Assembly: GCA_017553685.1 (NCBI GenBank)
Contig: JAFZKH010000002.1
Coordinates: forward strand, 1-44,140
Direction: 5' to 3'
DNA length: 44,140 nucleotides
Source: Bacilli bacterium
Lineage (GTDB): Bacteria > Bacillota_I > Bacilli_A > RF39 > UBA660
In this document: in pieces, positions 1 to 8,414 of the stretch
Layout of the letters: the number at the start of each line of letters is the position of its first letter
Numbering within the stretch: position 1 is the stretch's first letter
Program-made: the position numbers and the translations under genes
The notes under the pieces: generated by a model
Database searches by the model: none
What the model was told of the DNA's origin: nothing
What the model saw: the letters and a program-made list of their open reading frames with translations, nothing else

Positions 1-36
1 GAAGAAAAGGAAGAAGAGGAAGAAGAAAATGAATAA
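1..36 (+). CDS. C-terminal end of an upstream gene (partial)
   Basis: Frame 1 is open from the window edge and reads a Glu-rich tail (EEKEEEEEENE) before TAA at 34-36. The stop overlaps the ATG at 29 of the DUF4097 gene, which suggests translational coupling. DUF4097 genes are often preceded by a PadR-type regulator and a HAAS/DUF1700 membrane protein, so this could be that partner, but 11 residues cannot identify it. Confidence 0.55.
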   Translation, partial: EEKEEEEEENE

Positions 37-982
37 GAAATTATCGATAGTATTAATAGTATTATTATCTGTATTATTAGCATTTGTAGTAGGTATAATG
101 ATTTTCCTATTTAGAAGTGGTGCTAATAATATTAATTTTAGTCTTGGTTCATTTAATATAGCATCTGGAACAAGTACTAAATTAGTAGATTCAAAAGAAT
201 TTACTGAAATGAAAAAAATAGATGTTGATTTTAATGTTGCTGATGTAGATGTTATTACAAGTGAAACTGATTCAATTAAAGTTGAATTATATGCTGATGA
301 TCCAGAAGAATATAGTATTACTGAATCATTAGATTCAATTAAAGTAGTACTAAAAGATAAAGAAACAAATGGTGTTAGATTCCTATTTGGTAGAAAAATA
401 AATAAAATAAAAGTATATGTACCAATGAATTATGCTAGTTCATTTGCTATTAATGGTGTTACTGGTGATGTTAATATTGCTGATTACTCAGAAGCAACAG
501 CTAAAGTAACTATTAAAACAGGTGATATTAAAATTAAAGAATTAAATATGGCTGAAATAGAAGCTACAACAGGAGATATAGAAGTAGGATCTGCTTCATT
601 ATTAAATATAAAAGTAACAACAGGAGATGTTGAAGTTGGAACTGTTAGATTCTTAGATATAACTGGTACTACAGGAGATATTGATGTTAAAGAAGTTGAT
701 AGATTAAAAGTTAAAGTAACAACAGGTGATATTGATATTTATAAAGTTAATGAATATTTAACACTTGAAGCTACAACAGGAGATATTGATATTGATACTG
801 TAACTATTAAAGAAAATTCAAATATTAAAGTAACAACAGGTGATATTAAAGTAAAACATGCTAATGGATTCTATGTTAGTGGTACTTCTAAAATTGGTGA
901 TACACATATTAAAGGCGTAGATAGAAAAAGTGATATAGTATTAAATATTGAAGCAAAAGTAGGAGATATTAAAGTTAACTAA
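29..982 (+). CDS. DUF4097-family beta-strand repeat protein, membrane anchored
   Basis: 317 residues. One hydrophobic N-terminal segment (about residues 5-29) would anchor the protein in the membrane with the rest outside. From about residue 143 it carries about ten short repeats centred on TGD[IV] (VTGDV, KTGDI, TTGDI, TTGDV and so on to KVGDI at the C-terminus), spaced roughly 15-22 residues. This is the repeat pattern of DUF4097 'putative adhesin' beta-helix proteins. In Bacillota the family is usually linked to small membrane or stress-response operons, but its molecular role is not established. The start overlaps the stop of the upstream gene by 8 nt, so the two are probably one operon. 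A hairpin terminator follows at 1001-1026. Confidence 0.85.
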   Translation: MNKKLSIVLIVLLSVLLAFVVGIMIFLFRSGANNINFSLGSFNIASGTSTKLVDSKEFTEMKKIDVDFNVADVDVITSETDSIKVELYADDPEEYSITESLDSIKVVLKDKETNGVRFLFGRKINKIKVYVPMNYASSFAINGVTGDVNIADYSEATAKVTIKTGDIKIKELNMAEIEATTGDIEVGSASLLNIKVTTGDVEVGTVRFLDITGTTGDIDVKEVDRLKVKVTTGDIDIYKVNEYLTLEATTGDIDIDTVTIKENSNIKVTTGDIKVKHANGFYVSGTSKIGDTHIKGVDRKSDIVLNIEAKVGDIKVN

Positions 983-1000
983 TATCTCTTTTTATATATA

Positions 1001-1026
1001 AAAAAACATCCTTTTAGGATGTTTTA
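1001..1026. terminator. Bidirectional intrinsic terminator
   Basis: AAACATCC pairs with GGATGTTT across a short TTTTA loop, with A and T runs on both sides. It separates the convergent DUF4097 and pyrophosphorylase genes and overlaps the stop codon of the leftward gene. Confidence 0.85.
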
Positions 1027-2201
1027 TTTTCTAATGCATTAATTGCTTTTTCTATATCACTTTGTTCTTTTATAGGACAAAATTCACTTTCATCTATTCT
1101 ATATAGAAGCATATCATCTGCATAGAAGAATGCATCAAATATAAATTTTTCAAACTTAAATGAATTCTTATCTTCAGTTTCTATTAGATTACCATTTTCA
1201 TCTAAGAATTTATTATTTTTATATGCTCTATGATATTTCATATCTATATTAGAAAATAGTTCTATATTTTCTATTGATATTAAATGATATGTAATATTTG
1301 TTTCTCTATAAACATATTCATTATTCTCTTTAGTATTTGTAAATTCTTTTGTAATTTCATGACCTTGTAATATATATGGTCTATTATTATATTTACAGAA
1401 TACCCATGTTTTACTATTTTCATCTGTTTTAGTTAATGTCTTAGTAGCTAATGAATAATTGTTATTAATTGTAGCCCCAATAAACTTTGTATCTACAAAG
1501 TTTGTAAGTACATTATCTACATTAGTGAATAGGGCATATTTTATACCTTTATTCTTCATATCATCAATTAAACCATTAACTTTTAAGGCTCTATATACAT
1601 CACCATTACCATTAGGTCCAAATAATATTTCTGATTTACTTTTTAATACTATTTTTCCATTAACATCTAATATAGGTAAATTACCTTGAGTAAATATTTT
1701 AATATTATCTTTATAATCAAAATAATTATTATCTTCAAAGAATTTAATAGTATCTTCATTATTAGATGTACTAGTCATTATATATAAATTTATATTTGAA
1801 TTATATTTCTTATTAGCTTCTTTTAACTCATTAATATATAATTCAAATAAAGAAATATTATTACCATTAATATTTAATTCTAAACAACCTTTAGGTTTAT
1901 TAAGACCTAGTCTAGATCCAAAACCACCAGCCATAATTACTACAGCATATTCATTATTTTTAATAATATTTTCTCCAGTAATATTGTCTTCTTCAGTTGT
2001 ATCTTCTTTTTTTATTATTTTTAAACTAGATATTTTAGATAAATCTGTTACATCATTTGTATAAGAATTCTTATAAATTCTATTAATTAGTTCATAATCT
2101 ATAGAATCTATTTGTTTTTCTAATTCTTTTTTTTCATTATCATCTAATTCATCATAATATCTTAATATTTGTTCTTGATTATAACTTTTTAGATTAACCA
2201 T
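1014..2201 (-). CDS. UDPGP-family nucleotidyltransferase (UDP-sugar pyrophosphorylase)
   Basis: 395 residues. An N-terminal helical region leads into the nucleotide-binding signature VIMAGGFGSRLGLNKPKG (about residues 88-105). Further motifs are FTQGNLPILD, GPNGNGDVYRAL and FTNVDNVL, which match the eukaryotic-type UDPGP/UAP1 superfamily rather than GalU. Such enzymes make UDP-sugars from UTP and a sugar-1-phosphate; the GNGDVYRAL segment resembles UDP-GlcNAc/GalNAc pyrophosphorylases, but the sugar cannot be fixed from sequence alone. ATG at 2199-2201 is preceded by GAAGGAAT. It lies 13 nt downstream of the phosphoesterase stop, so the two leftward genes are probably co-transcribed. Confidence 0.85.
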   Translation of the reverse strand: MVNLKSYNQEQILRYYDELDDNEKKELEKQIDSIDYELINRIYKNSYTNDVTDLSKISSLKIIKKEDTTEEDNITGENIIKNNEYAVVIMAGGFGSRLGLNKPKGCLELNINGNNISLFELYINELKEANKKYNSNINLYIMTSTSNNEDTIKFFEDNNYFDYKDNIKIFTQGNLPILDVNGKIVLKSKSEILFGPNGNGDVYRALKVNGLIDDMKNKGIKYALFTNVDNVLTNFVDTKFIGATINNNYSLATKTLTKTDENSKTWVFCKYNNRPYILQGHEITKEFTNTKENNEYVYRETNITYHLISIENIELFSNIDMKYHRAYKNNKFLDENGNLIETEDKNSFKFEKFIFDAFFYADDMLLYRIDESEFCPIKEQSDIEKAINALENKTS

Positions 2202-2214
2202 ATTTTATTCCTTC

Positions 2215-3264
2215 TTATTTAGTTTTTGGTTCTGCTGCTGGAGTCATTTCTTCTAAAACTTTTTTTTTAGCTTCTAAATCTGCTTTTATAGCTTTTCTCT
2301 TAGATTCAGCATCATTCATTTCAGCAATACGTGTACTTACATAATTTCTTAATTCTGGATTATGTGTAACAACATTATTACCTCTATAAATTGTATCAGA
2401 AGGTGAGTAAGGGAAACCCCCGTTATCTTTTCCAATTATTTGTTTATCAACAGAATCATCAAATACTATTTTAAATGTTTCTTTATAAGGAACTTTAATT
2501 ATTTGAGCAGTAAATCCTTGATCTAAACCTCTATCATCTAATATTGCATAGGTAAGTTCTGGTCTAATAACTTCTGCAGTTTTATCTATTCCTAAGAATT
2601 CAATATTTTCACCAGCAGAACCAGTGTTAATAATAGCTCTATCAGTAGGTAAAATTATTTTTCCTTCAGATTCTCTAGGTTCTATTACTAACTCACCATT
2701 TTGTTCAGTACCAATATAATCCATATGAGTATGTCCTACAACTGATGTACTAGGTTTATCATCACTAAACATTTCTTTATAATCTAAAATTTGTTCTTTA
2801 ACATTATTAGTTCTATTAGTAGATATCTTAACATCTACTACTGGATTAAATACACTTTCTAAATCTTTTGGATTAGAGTGATATAAATTTATAATAGCTT
2901 TTCCAAGTTCTATTTGTCCATGTTCAGGTAAATTCTCTAAATAATTTAAACCATCTATCATTTTGCTTTTTGGAACAGAACTAATTAAATTTGTTGTCTT
3001 AAGATCTGTAATTTCAGTATTTTTTAGTTTTCCTCTTGCCCAAGCGAAGTTAGGATTTTTAACCATTATGTTATCACAGTTACCACGGATAACTATTTCA
3101 CAGTTTTTACTAACGGCGTCAACACAATAGTCAGGATAAAAATACTTGGTAACTATGTCACCAAGGCATATTATTTTATCAACGCCTCTTCTTTCTATGT
3201 CTTTTAATACAAGATCTAACGCGTGTTTATTTGCATGTATGTCTGATATAATTGCTATTCTCAA
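2215..3264 (-). CDS. Calcineurin-like metallophosphoesterase (YfcE/MJ0936-like)
   Basis: 349 residues. Metal-binding motifs appear in order: ISDIHAN (D and H), CLGDIV, RGNCDN, and VVGHTH near residue 178. This is the arrangement of small cytosolic phosphodiesterases of the YfcE type. It is longer than the usual 160-250 residues because of a central insertion and a Lys/Glu/Ala-rich, possibly coiled C-terminal tail. The start codon is TTG (3262-3264), preceded by an AGGGAGAG ribosome-binding site; no upstream in-frame ATG exists nearby. The first ~60 codons are less AT-biased than neighbouring genes. Substrate unknown. Confidence 0.85.
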   Translation of the reverse strand: MRIAIISDIHANKHALDLVLKDIERRGVDKIICLGDIVTKYFYPDYCVDAVSKNCEIVIRGNCDNIMVKNPNFAWARGKLKNTEITDLKTTNLISSVPKSKMIDGLNYLENLPEHGQIELGKAIINLYHSNPKDLESVFNPVVDVKISTNRTNNVKEQILDYKEMFSDDKPSTSVVGHTHMDYIGTEQNGELVIEPRESEGKIILPTDRAIINTGSAGENIEFLGIDKTAEVIRPELTYAILDDRGLDQGFTAQIIKVPYKETFKIVFDDSVDKQIIGKDNGGFPYSPSDTIYRGNNVVTHNPELRNYVSTRIAEMNDAESKRKAIKADLEAKKKVLEEMTPAAEPKTK

Positions 3265-3341
3265 CGTAATCTCTCCCTCTTCGATAATTATACAACTTTT
3301 TTACTATTTTAACAATAAAGTTTGTATATAAAACATATGCA

Positions 3342-3350
3342 TGATATAAT
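3342..3350 (+). promoter_or_regulatory. Extended -10 promoter (TGATATAAT)
   Basis: TGATATAAT lies 14 nt before AGGAGGT (3364-3370), driving the first zinc-ribbon gene. No convincing -35 is visible. Confidence 0.65.
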
Positions 3351-3410
3351 TAATTTATCATATAGGAGGTAAAGTATAGGGGTAAATTTTGTGCTAAATG
3401 TGGAAGCGCA

Positions 3411-3743
3411 ATGGAAAAAGATGCAACATTTTGTGCTAACTGTGGTTCATCAAATGAAGCAGTTACTAAAGTTGAAACAACAGATAATAATGGTGGTCAA
3501 GTATCAAATGGAATGGCTACTGCAGGTTTTGTTTTATCATTTTTTGTACCAGTATTAGGGTTAATATTCTCAATTATTGGTCTTAATAAAGCAAAATATT
3601 TAAATGGTGCTGGTAAAGGACTTGCTAAAGCTGGTTTAATACTATCAATTATTTGGATGGTATTAGAAGTAATTGCTATTATAATTTATTATGTAGTTAT
3701 TATTGCTGCAGCTGCAGGAATATCTTCTGGATATTATTATTAA
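3411..3743 (+). CDS. Zinc-ribbon DUF4190 membrane protein, probable 5' lesion
   Basis: From the only available ATG the protein is 110 residues: a half zinc ribbon (CANCG), a linker, then two hydrophobic segments of DUF4190 type (ATAGFVLSFFVPVLGLIFSI and a second at about 75-105). The same frame upstream encodes the missing first knuckle, GKFCAKCGSAMEKDATFCANCG read as two parts, from about 3378. The codons between the TAG at 3363 and 3411 contain no ATG, GTG or TTG. A strong AGGAGGT sits at 3364-3370, exactly where a start near 3376 would be expected, but that position reads ATA and is out of frame. The real or ancestral start is therefore near 3376, damaged by a small indel or a sequence error. 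Function unknown; probably a membrane sensor or stability protein. Confidence 0.75.
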   Translation: MEKDATFCANCGSSNEAVTKVETTDNNGGQVSNGMATAGFVLSFFVPVLGLIFSIIGLNKAKYLNGAGKGLAKAGLILSIIWMVLEVIAIIIYYVVIIAAAAGISSGYYY

Positions 3744-3750
3744 GATAGAA

Positions 3751-3780
3751 AAAGATTAAGTTATTCTTAATCTTTTTTTA
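3751..3780 (+). terminator. Intrinsic terminator
   Basis: AAAGATTAAG (3751-3760) pairs with CTTAATCTTT (3766-3775), followed by a T run. The next promoter begins at 3781. Confidence 0.85.
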
Positions 3781-3789
3781 TGTTATAAT
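3781..3789 (+). promoter_or_regulatory. Extended -10 promoter (TGTTATAAT)
   Basis: Directly follows the terminator T run; the ATG of the next gene is at 3806, so the predicted leader is about 10 nt and contains AGGTGAT. Confidence 0.75.
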
Positions 3790-3805
3790 TATTACAGGTG
3801 ATATT

Positions 3806-4135
3806 ATGAAAAAATTTTGTACAATATGTGGAAAACCTATGGATTCAGATGCTACATTTTGCATAGAATGTGGAAATGCAAATAAGGGTGAATATAAATC
3901 AGGAATTCATATTAATGATGATGACATTGAGATTAATAGATTAGCTATTACTGGTGTAGTATTATCATTTATGGTTCCATTTATAGGACTTGGTCTTTCA
4001 ATAGGAGGACTAGTATATGCTAAAAAACATGATGATGCTGGTAAGAAAGCAGCTATTACAGGTATAATTCTTTCAAGTGTATTTATGACACTTTGGTTTG
4101 TATTAAAAGTATTAGCAATAATTTTACAAAAATAA
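3806..4135 (+). CDS. Zinc-ribbon DUF4190 membrane protein (tandem paralogue)
   Basis: 109 residues. A complete N-terminal zinc ribbon (FCTICGKPM and FCIECG, two CxxC knuckles, residues 4-23) is followed by an acidic linker. Two hydrophobic segments follow (about 45-66 and 84-105), with the basic YAKKHDDAGKKAA loop between them typical of DUF4190. It is the paralogue of the preceding gene and shows what that gene's intact N-terminus should look like. AGGTGAT precedes the ATG. The protein is presumably membrane-embedded with the ribbon in the cytoplasm; function unknown. It lies just upstream of the TIR gene but has its own promoter and terminator. Confidence 0.85.
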   Translation: MKKFCTICGKPMDSDATFCIECGNANKGEYKSGIHINDDDIEINRLAITGVVLSFMVPFIGLGLSIGGLVYAKKHDDAGKKAAITGIILSSVFMTLWFVLKVLAIILQK

Positions 4136-4162
4136 AGATTAAGATTTATCTTAATCTTTTTA
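4134..4162 (+). terminator. Intrinsic terminator
   Basis: AAGATTAAGAT pairs with ATCTTAATCTT, followed by TTTT. It is closely similar to the terminator at 3751-3780. Confidence 0.8.
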
Positions 4163-4165
4163 TTA

Positions 4166-4174
4166 TGGTATTAT
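4166..4174 (+). promoter_or_regulatory. Extended -10 promoter (TGGTATTAT)
   Basis: Variant of the local TGnTATAAT box, 18 nt before the TIR gene ATG, with AGGTGAT between. Confidence 0.55.
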
Positions 4175-4191
4175 ATATATAGGTGATTTAA

Positions 4192-6546
4192 ATGGAAGAA
4201 AAGAAATATAAATATGATGCGTTTATTAGTTATAGACATTGTGATTTAGATAAGTTTGTAGCAGAAAATCTACATAAAACATTAGAAAACTATGATTTAC
4301 CTAAAAATGTAAAAGAGAAATTAGGTATTACAGGTAGATCTATTAAAAGAGTATTTAGAGATCAAGATGAATTACCACTTTCAAGTAATTTAGAGGATCC
4401 AATTATTGAAGCTTTAAATAATTCTAAATATTTAATAGTTATTTGTTCACCTAGATTAAAGGATTCTTTATGGTGTAAAAAAGAAATAGAGACATTTAAA
4501 AAGATTAGAGGAAGAGAAAATATTTTTTGTGTATTAATTGAAGGAGAACCATCAGATTCATTTCCTGAAGAGTTATTAGTAGACAAAGGTAGAATAATAG
4601 AACCTTTAGCAGCTGATGTAAGAGGTACTACTAAAAAAGAAGTATTAAAGAAAATTAAAGAAGAAGTACTTAGATTAGTAGCTCCTATGTATAAACTTGA
4701 TTATGATGATTTAAAGCAAAGACATAAACAAAGAGAACATAAAAGAAAAATGATTATAGCATCTTCTATAGCAGCTTTCTTTATATTATTCTCTTTATAT
4801 ACATCTATAATGCTTATTAAGATTAGTACTCAACAAAAAACATTAAAATTGCATCAAGCATTATCTCTTAGTGAAGATTCAATTAAATCACTAAATATTG
4901 ATAGTAGATATGATGCTGTTAAACAAGCATATGAATCATTAACAAAGTTTAATGGTGTTAAAATGCCATATACTTCAGAAGCAGAATATGCTTTAACTGA
5001 AGCTCTTGGTGTATATGATTCTAGTAACTCATATAAGGCTATTTTTGAAATAAAAACTGATGGAGTAGTTGATTATGTTAAGGACTCTAAAACATCTAAA
5101 TATGCCCTTATTTATGATGAATCAGAAAAGATATCTTTATGGGATACTAAGAATCTTAAAAAGGTAAGTGAATATACTGATATACCAGGTACAATAATGG
5201 ATGAATTTACTTTTACTTTTGCAGGTGATGATGTATTTGCTTATATAACTAAAGATAGTAATATAAAAATATTAAGTACTAAAGATGGTAAATTAATCAA
5301 AGAAATAAAAAAAGATGAAGAAGGTTTTATATCTATAAAAGGTACATTTGATGGTAAATATTTAGTATATTTAAATAAGAATAAATTATTTGTATATGAT
5401 GTAAATGAAAATAAAGAAATAGGATCTTATACATGTAAAGAATTCTTTAATGATCAAATATATTTCTCAAATGATTATAAATATGCATTTACTACTACTG
5501 AAGAGAGTTATTATGATTTAAATAATGATAAAGTTACTATGAGAGTAATAGATTTAACTAATCAAAAAGAAGTAGGTAATACTATTGTTAATGCAGGATA
5601 CTTATCAGGAATGGTTGTTAAAGATGATAATGTATTTATGTTATTTAATGATTCAACAGGATTAGACTATACTTTAAAAGCTATATCTTTTAATTATAAG
5701 AATAATAAAGTTAATTGGGAAACTGAAGTAAATGATGTATGGGGTAAATATATTTATAGATCTATTCCAGAAGGTTCTAATCATATACTTGTAGTACATT
5801 CTAATAAATTAGATGTATTAGATGAAAATACAGGTAATATAATTCATTCATTTGATACAAAAAATGAGATAATGGATGTATATGGATTTAGTGATTCAGA
5901 AATCTATTTAACATTTAATACTGATGGTACAGTTAATTATATGGATTTTGAAAAGAAAACTAATATGGAATATTCTTATAGATTTAGATTTAATGTTGAT
6001 AAATATAGTAAAGTTGCTCAAACAGAAAAAGGTTTCTTAATGGTTCCATATAATGATAATAGAGTTATTTGTTATGAACAAAATAATAATGAAAGATTAA
6101 AAGAAATTGATAAAAACTATGATGAAGTTCAAACTAAATTATTAAATTCTTCAGAAGTAAAAGATTTAAAAGAAAAATATAATGTTCAAAATAAGAGTTT
6201 AGTATCTAAAATGTTCTATGATACTAAGAAAGAATTATTATTTGTTTATTATACTAATTATGAGTTATCTATTTATAATACTAAAGATAAAACATTATTA
6301 AATACAATTAAAGATATACATGATGTAGATGCTTATTATGGAAAAGATAAATATGGAAGAATATATGTAGGAGACATATCTTATGTATATATTATTGATA
6401 AAAACTATAATAAAGTAGGTAGAGTTAATAAATTATATACTGTTGATAATGATAAATTAATTATTAAAACAAATGATAAATTATACTCTTTAAATATATA
6501 TACTTTAGATGATTTATTAAAAGAAGCTAAAGAGTATTTAAAATAG
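4192..6546 (+). CDS. Membrane-anchored TIR-domain protein with beta-propeller-like ectodomain
   Basis: 784 residues in three parts. (1) Residues 6-165 form a TIR domain: YDAFISYRH (strand A/box 1), FRDQDELPLSSNL (BB-loop region), LIVICSPR and WCKKEIETF. E98 in WCKKE sits where the catalytic glutamate of NAD-cleaving TIRs lies. (2) After a basic stretch comes one strong TM helix (about 187-209). (3) Some 550 residues follow, rich in beta-strand blocks such as YALIYDESEKISLWDTKN, resembling a WD40-like propeller. The predicted topology is TIR inside, propeller outside. Bacterial TIR domains often hydrolyse NAD or make cyclic ADP-ribose signals, some in antiphage defence. Whether this one is an enzyme, a scaffold or a sensor is inference. 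A two-TM protein gene follows after 9 nt, probably as an operon. Confidence 0.88.
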   Translation: MEEKKYKYDAFISYRHCDLDKFVAENLHKTLENYDLPKNVKEKLGITGRSIKRVFRDQDELPLSSNLEDPIIEALNNSKYLIVICSPRLKDSLWCKKEIETFKKIRGRENIFCVLIEGEPSDSFPEELLVDKGRIIEPLAADVRGTTKKEVLKKIKEEVLRLVAPMYKLDYDDLKQRHKQREHKRKMIIASSIAAFFILFSLYTSIMLIKISTQQKTLKLHQALSLSEDSIKSLNIDSRYDAVKQAYESLTKFNGVKMPYTSEAEYALTEALGVYDSSNSYKAIFEIKTDGVVDYVKDSKTSKYALIYDESEKISLWDTKNLKKVSEYTDIPGTIMDEFTFTFAGDDVFAYITKDSNIKILSTKDGKLIKEIKKDEEGFISIKGTFDGKYLVYLNKNKLFVYDVNENKEIGSYTCKEFFNDQIYFSNDYKYAFTTTEESYYDLNNDKVTMRVIDLTNQKEVGNTIVNAGYLSGMVVKDDNVFMLFNDSTGLDYTLKAISFNYKNNKVNWETEVNDVWGKYIYRSIPEGSNHILVVHSNKLDVLDENTGNIIHSFDTKNEIMDVYGFSDSEIYLTFNTDGTVNYMDFEKKTNMEYSYRFRFNVDKYSKVAQTEKGFLMVPYNDNRVICYEQNNNERLKEIDKNYDEVQTKLLNSSEVKDLKEKYNVQNKSLVSKMFYDTKKELLFVYYTNYELSIYNTKDKTLLNTIKDIHDVDAYYGKDKYGRIYVGDISYVYIIDKNYNKVGRVNKLYTVDNDKLIIKTNDKLYSLNIYTLDDLLKEAKEYLK

Positions 6547-6555
6547 GAGATAAAA

Positions 6556-6852
6556 ATGGAAAAACAAATTAAAACATATAAAATACTTAGAATTATTTTA
6601 ATAATAGCTACTATTATTTTTGGAGTAATAACTATAGTAGATATATTTGTTCCAGATGCTATATTTGCATTAGATGAAGCAGCATTAGCATCTATTACAG
6701 GTTTATTAACATTCTTAATTACTTTTGTAAGTAAAAAAGAAGATGAACTTAAAAATGGTATAAATAATAAAATGGATGCAAAAGATTTAGAGGAATTAAC
6801 TACTAAAGCTACTAAAGCAGCTTCAGCAGTTAAACAATCTAGAAAAAAATAA
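6556..6852 (+). CDS. Small two-TM membrane protein downstream of TIR gene
   Basis: 98 residues: a short basic N-terminus, TM segments at about 8-31 and 43-59, and a charged Lys/Ala/Thr-rich cytoplasmic tail predicted to be helical (AKDLEELTTKATKAASA). I do not recognise the family; the size and topology are holin-like but nothing specific supports that. It begins 9 nt after the TIR stop with AGGAGAT in between, so co-expression with the TIR protein is very likely and it may be its membrane partner. Confidence 0.7.
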   Translation: MEKQIKTYKILRIILIIATIIFGVITIVDIFVPDAIFALDEAALASITGLLTFLITFVSKKEDELKNGINNKMDAKDLEELTTKATKAASAVKQSRKK

Positions 6853-6870
6853 CAAATATATGGGGGTTTT

Positions 6871-7704
6871 ATGAGTAAATATATAGATTCTCATGTTCAT
6901 TCTAAAATAAGTCATGATGGTAAATCACATTTTATTGAACATATGGTAGAAGCCAGAATAAAACACATAGAGGAATTAACATTTACAGAGCATTTTGATG
7001 ATTATACAGGAACAGATTCTATGTTATCTACATTAGATGTAGATAACTATAAGAAAGAATATCTTAGATTTAAAGATGATAGTTTAGTTAAAACTAATTT
7101 TGGTATAGAAATAGGACTTAGACCTGAATCATATGATTTAATAACTACTATGTGTAAAAAACATTCATTTGATTTTATAATAGGATCTTCACATATTACA
7201 TGTGGAAAAGATATGGCATATGATAAATCTTTCTTTGAGGGAATAACTCCTAAAGAGGCCATTATAAAGTATTTTAATGAAGTATTAACTAATATACTAA
7301 CTTATAATGATGAATTTGATGTATATGGTCATTTAGATTATGTTATTAGATATGTAATAAAGAATTATGGTAATTCTATGGATAGAATATCCTATAATGA
7401 GTTTAAAGAATGTTTAGATACAATATTAAATGCTTTAATAAAAAAAGATAAAGGAATAGAAATAAACACATCAGGTATAAGATATGGATTAGGTACTCCT
7501 CATCCAAATATAGAAATAATAAAAAGATATAAAGAACTTGGTGGAAAAATAATTACTATGGGATCTGATGCTCATAGCTTTAAAGATTTAGCAAGTAATT
7601 TTGATGATGCATATGATATATTAGAAGAATCTGGATTTGATGAATTTGCAGTATATCATAATAGAAGACCAAAGTTTATTAAAATAAAAGAAATGAGAAA
7701 ATAG
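6871..7704 (+). CDS. PHP-domain phosphoesterase, HisJ (histidinol-phosphatase)-like
   Basis: 277 residues. PHP metal ligands are visible in order: DSHVHS (H7, H9 region), FTEHFD, EIGL, GSSHI, YGHLDYV and the C-terminal GSDAH. This matches the HisJ/HisK histidinol-phosphatase branch of the PHP family, which hydrolyses phosphate esters with a trinuclear metal centre. No other his genes are nearby, so the enzyme may act in histidine synthesis or, as with many orphan PHP proteins, on another phosphate ester. GGGGGT precedes the ATG, and the gap to the preceding gene is 18 nt. A long hairpin terminator follows. Confidence 0.85.
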   Translation: MSKYIDSHVHSKISHDGKSHFIEHMVEARIKHIEELTFTEHFDDYTGTDSMLSTLDVDNYKKEYLRFKDDSLVKTNFGIEIGLRPESYDLITTMCKKHSFDFIIGSSHITCGKDMAYDKSFFEGITPKEAIIKYFNEVLTNILTYNDEFDVYGHLDYVIRYVIKNYGNSMDRISYNEFKECLDTILNALIKKDKGIEINTSGIRYGLGTPHPNIEIIKRYKELGGKIITMGSDAHSFKDLASNFDDAYDILEESGFDEFAVYHNRRPKFIKIKEMRK

Positions 7705-7760
7705 AGTTAATTAGTTTTCATGAACTGTAAAACAGTATTGAAAACTAATACTCTTTTTTT
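7704..7760 (+). terminator. Long intrinsic terminator
   Basis: An extended imperfect hairpin (ATTAGTTTTCA pairing with TGAAAACTAAT, with an inner ACTGT/ACAGT stem) followed by a T run. It starts at the stop codon of the PHP gene. Confidence 0.8.
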
Positions 7761-7786
7761 TATAATAAAAAATGTAGGAGGATATT

Positions 7787-8413
7787 ATGAAAAAAATATT
7801 AAGTTCATTAATAGCAGTTTTAGTTTTAGTTGGTTCTTTATTAATTTCTACTGGTTGTGAAAAGAAAACAAACACAATTGAAATTACAGAGGAATTAGGA
7901 AAGGGAGTATTTAAAGTATCAGTACCAAAGGATGCAGAAGGAAATCCGAAGTATTCATTTACTAAAGAAAAACCTAGTGAAATATCTATATCATCTAGTT
8001 TTTATCTAGTAACTGATACAGCAGTATTTGGATTCTCTACAAGTGGTTTATCTTATAATACTTCAAAAGCATATAAAGAAAAATATGGAGAAACAAAAGC
8101 TTCTTTTGATGGATATCTAAAATTCATTGATGATGAAGAATTATTTAATAAAAAGATGTTACTTCCAGGTTTAGAACAATTTGATTTAAATGGAAGAAAA
8201 GCACTAAGATACTATAATAGAAATGGTAGTAGTGGTAATTATAAATATTATGGTTATTTCTATATGGTAGGAGTAGATGATATTTATAATGGTTCTAAAG
8301 CATATATAACTGTAAACTATAAAACAGATGATAAACCAACTGAAATAAAAGAATTTGATGAAGAAACATTAGCTATTATTAATTCTATTAAAATAGAACC
8401 TAAAACTGAATAA
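7787..8413 (+). CDS. Predicted lipoprotein of unknown function
   Basis: 208 residues. It has a classic lipoprotein signal: Lys-rich start, hydrophobic core and the lipobox ISTGC with C24 as the lipidated residue. The mature part is soluble, with two beta-rich halves and Lys/Glu-rich surface stretches; there is an aromatic cluster near NYKYYGYFYMVG. I do not recognise a named family. GTAGGAGGATATT precedes the ATG, and terminators on both sides mark it as a single-gene unit. It would sit on the outer face of the cell membrane. Confidence 0.8.
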   Translation: MKKILSSLIAVLVLVGSLLISTGCEKKTNTIEITEELGKGVFKVSVPKDAEGNPKYSFTKEKPSEISISSSFYLVTDTAVFGFSTSGLSYNTSKAYKEKYGETKASFDGYLKFIDDEELFNKKMLLPGLEQFDLNGRKALRYYNRNGSSGNYKYYGYFYMVGVDDIYNGSKAYITVNYKTDDKPTEIKEFDEETLAIINSIKIEPKTE

Positions 8414-8414
8414 T

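Noticed and set aside
6871-7704. Part of a histidine biosynthesis operon
   Set aside because: No other his gene is present and terminators or promoters bound the region; only the PHP fold supports it.
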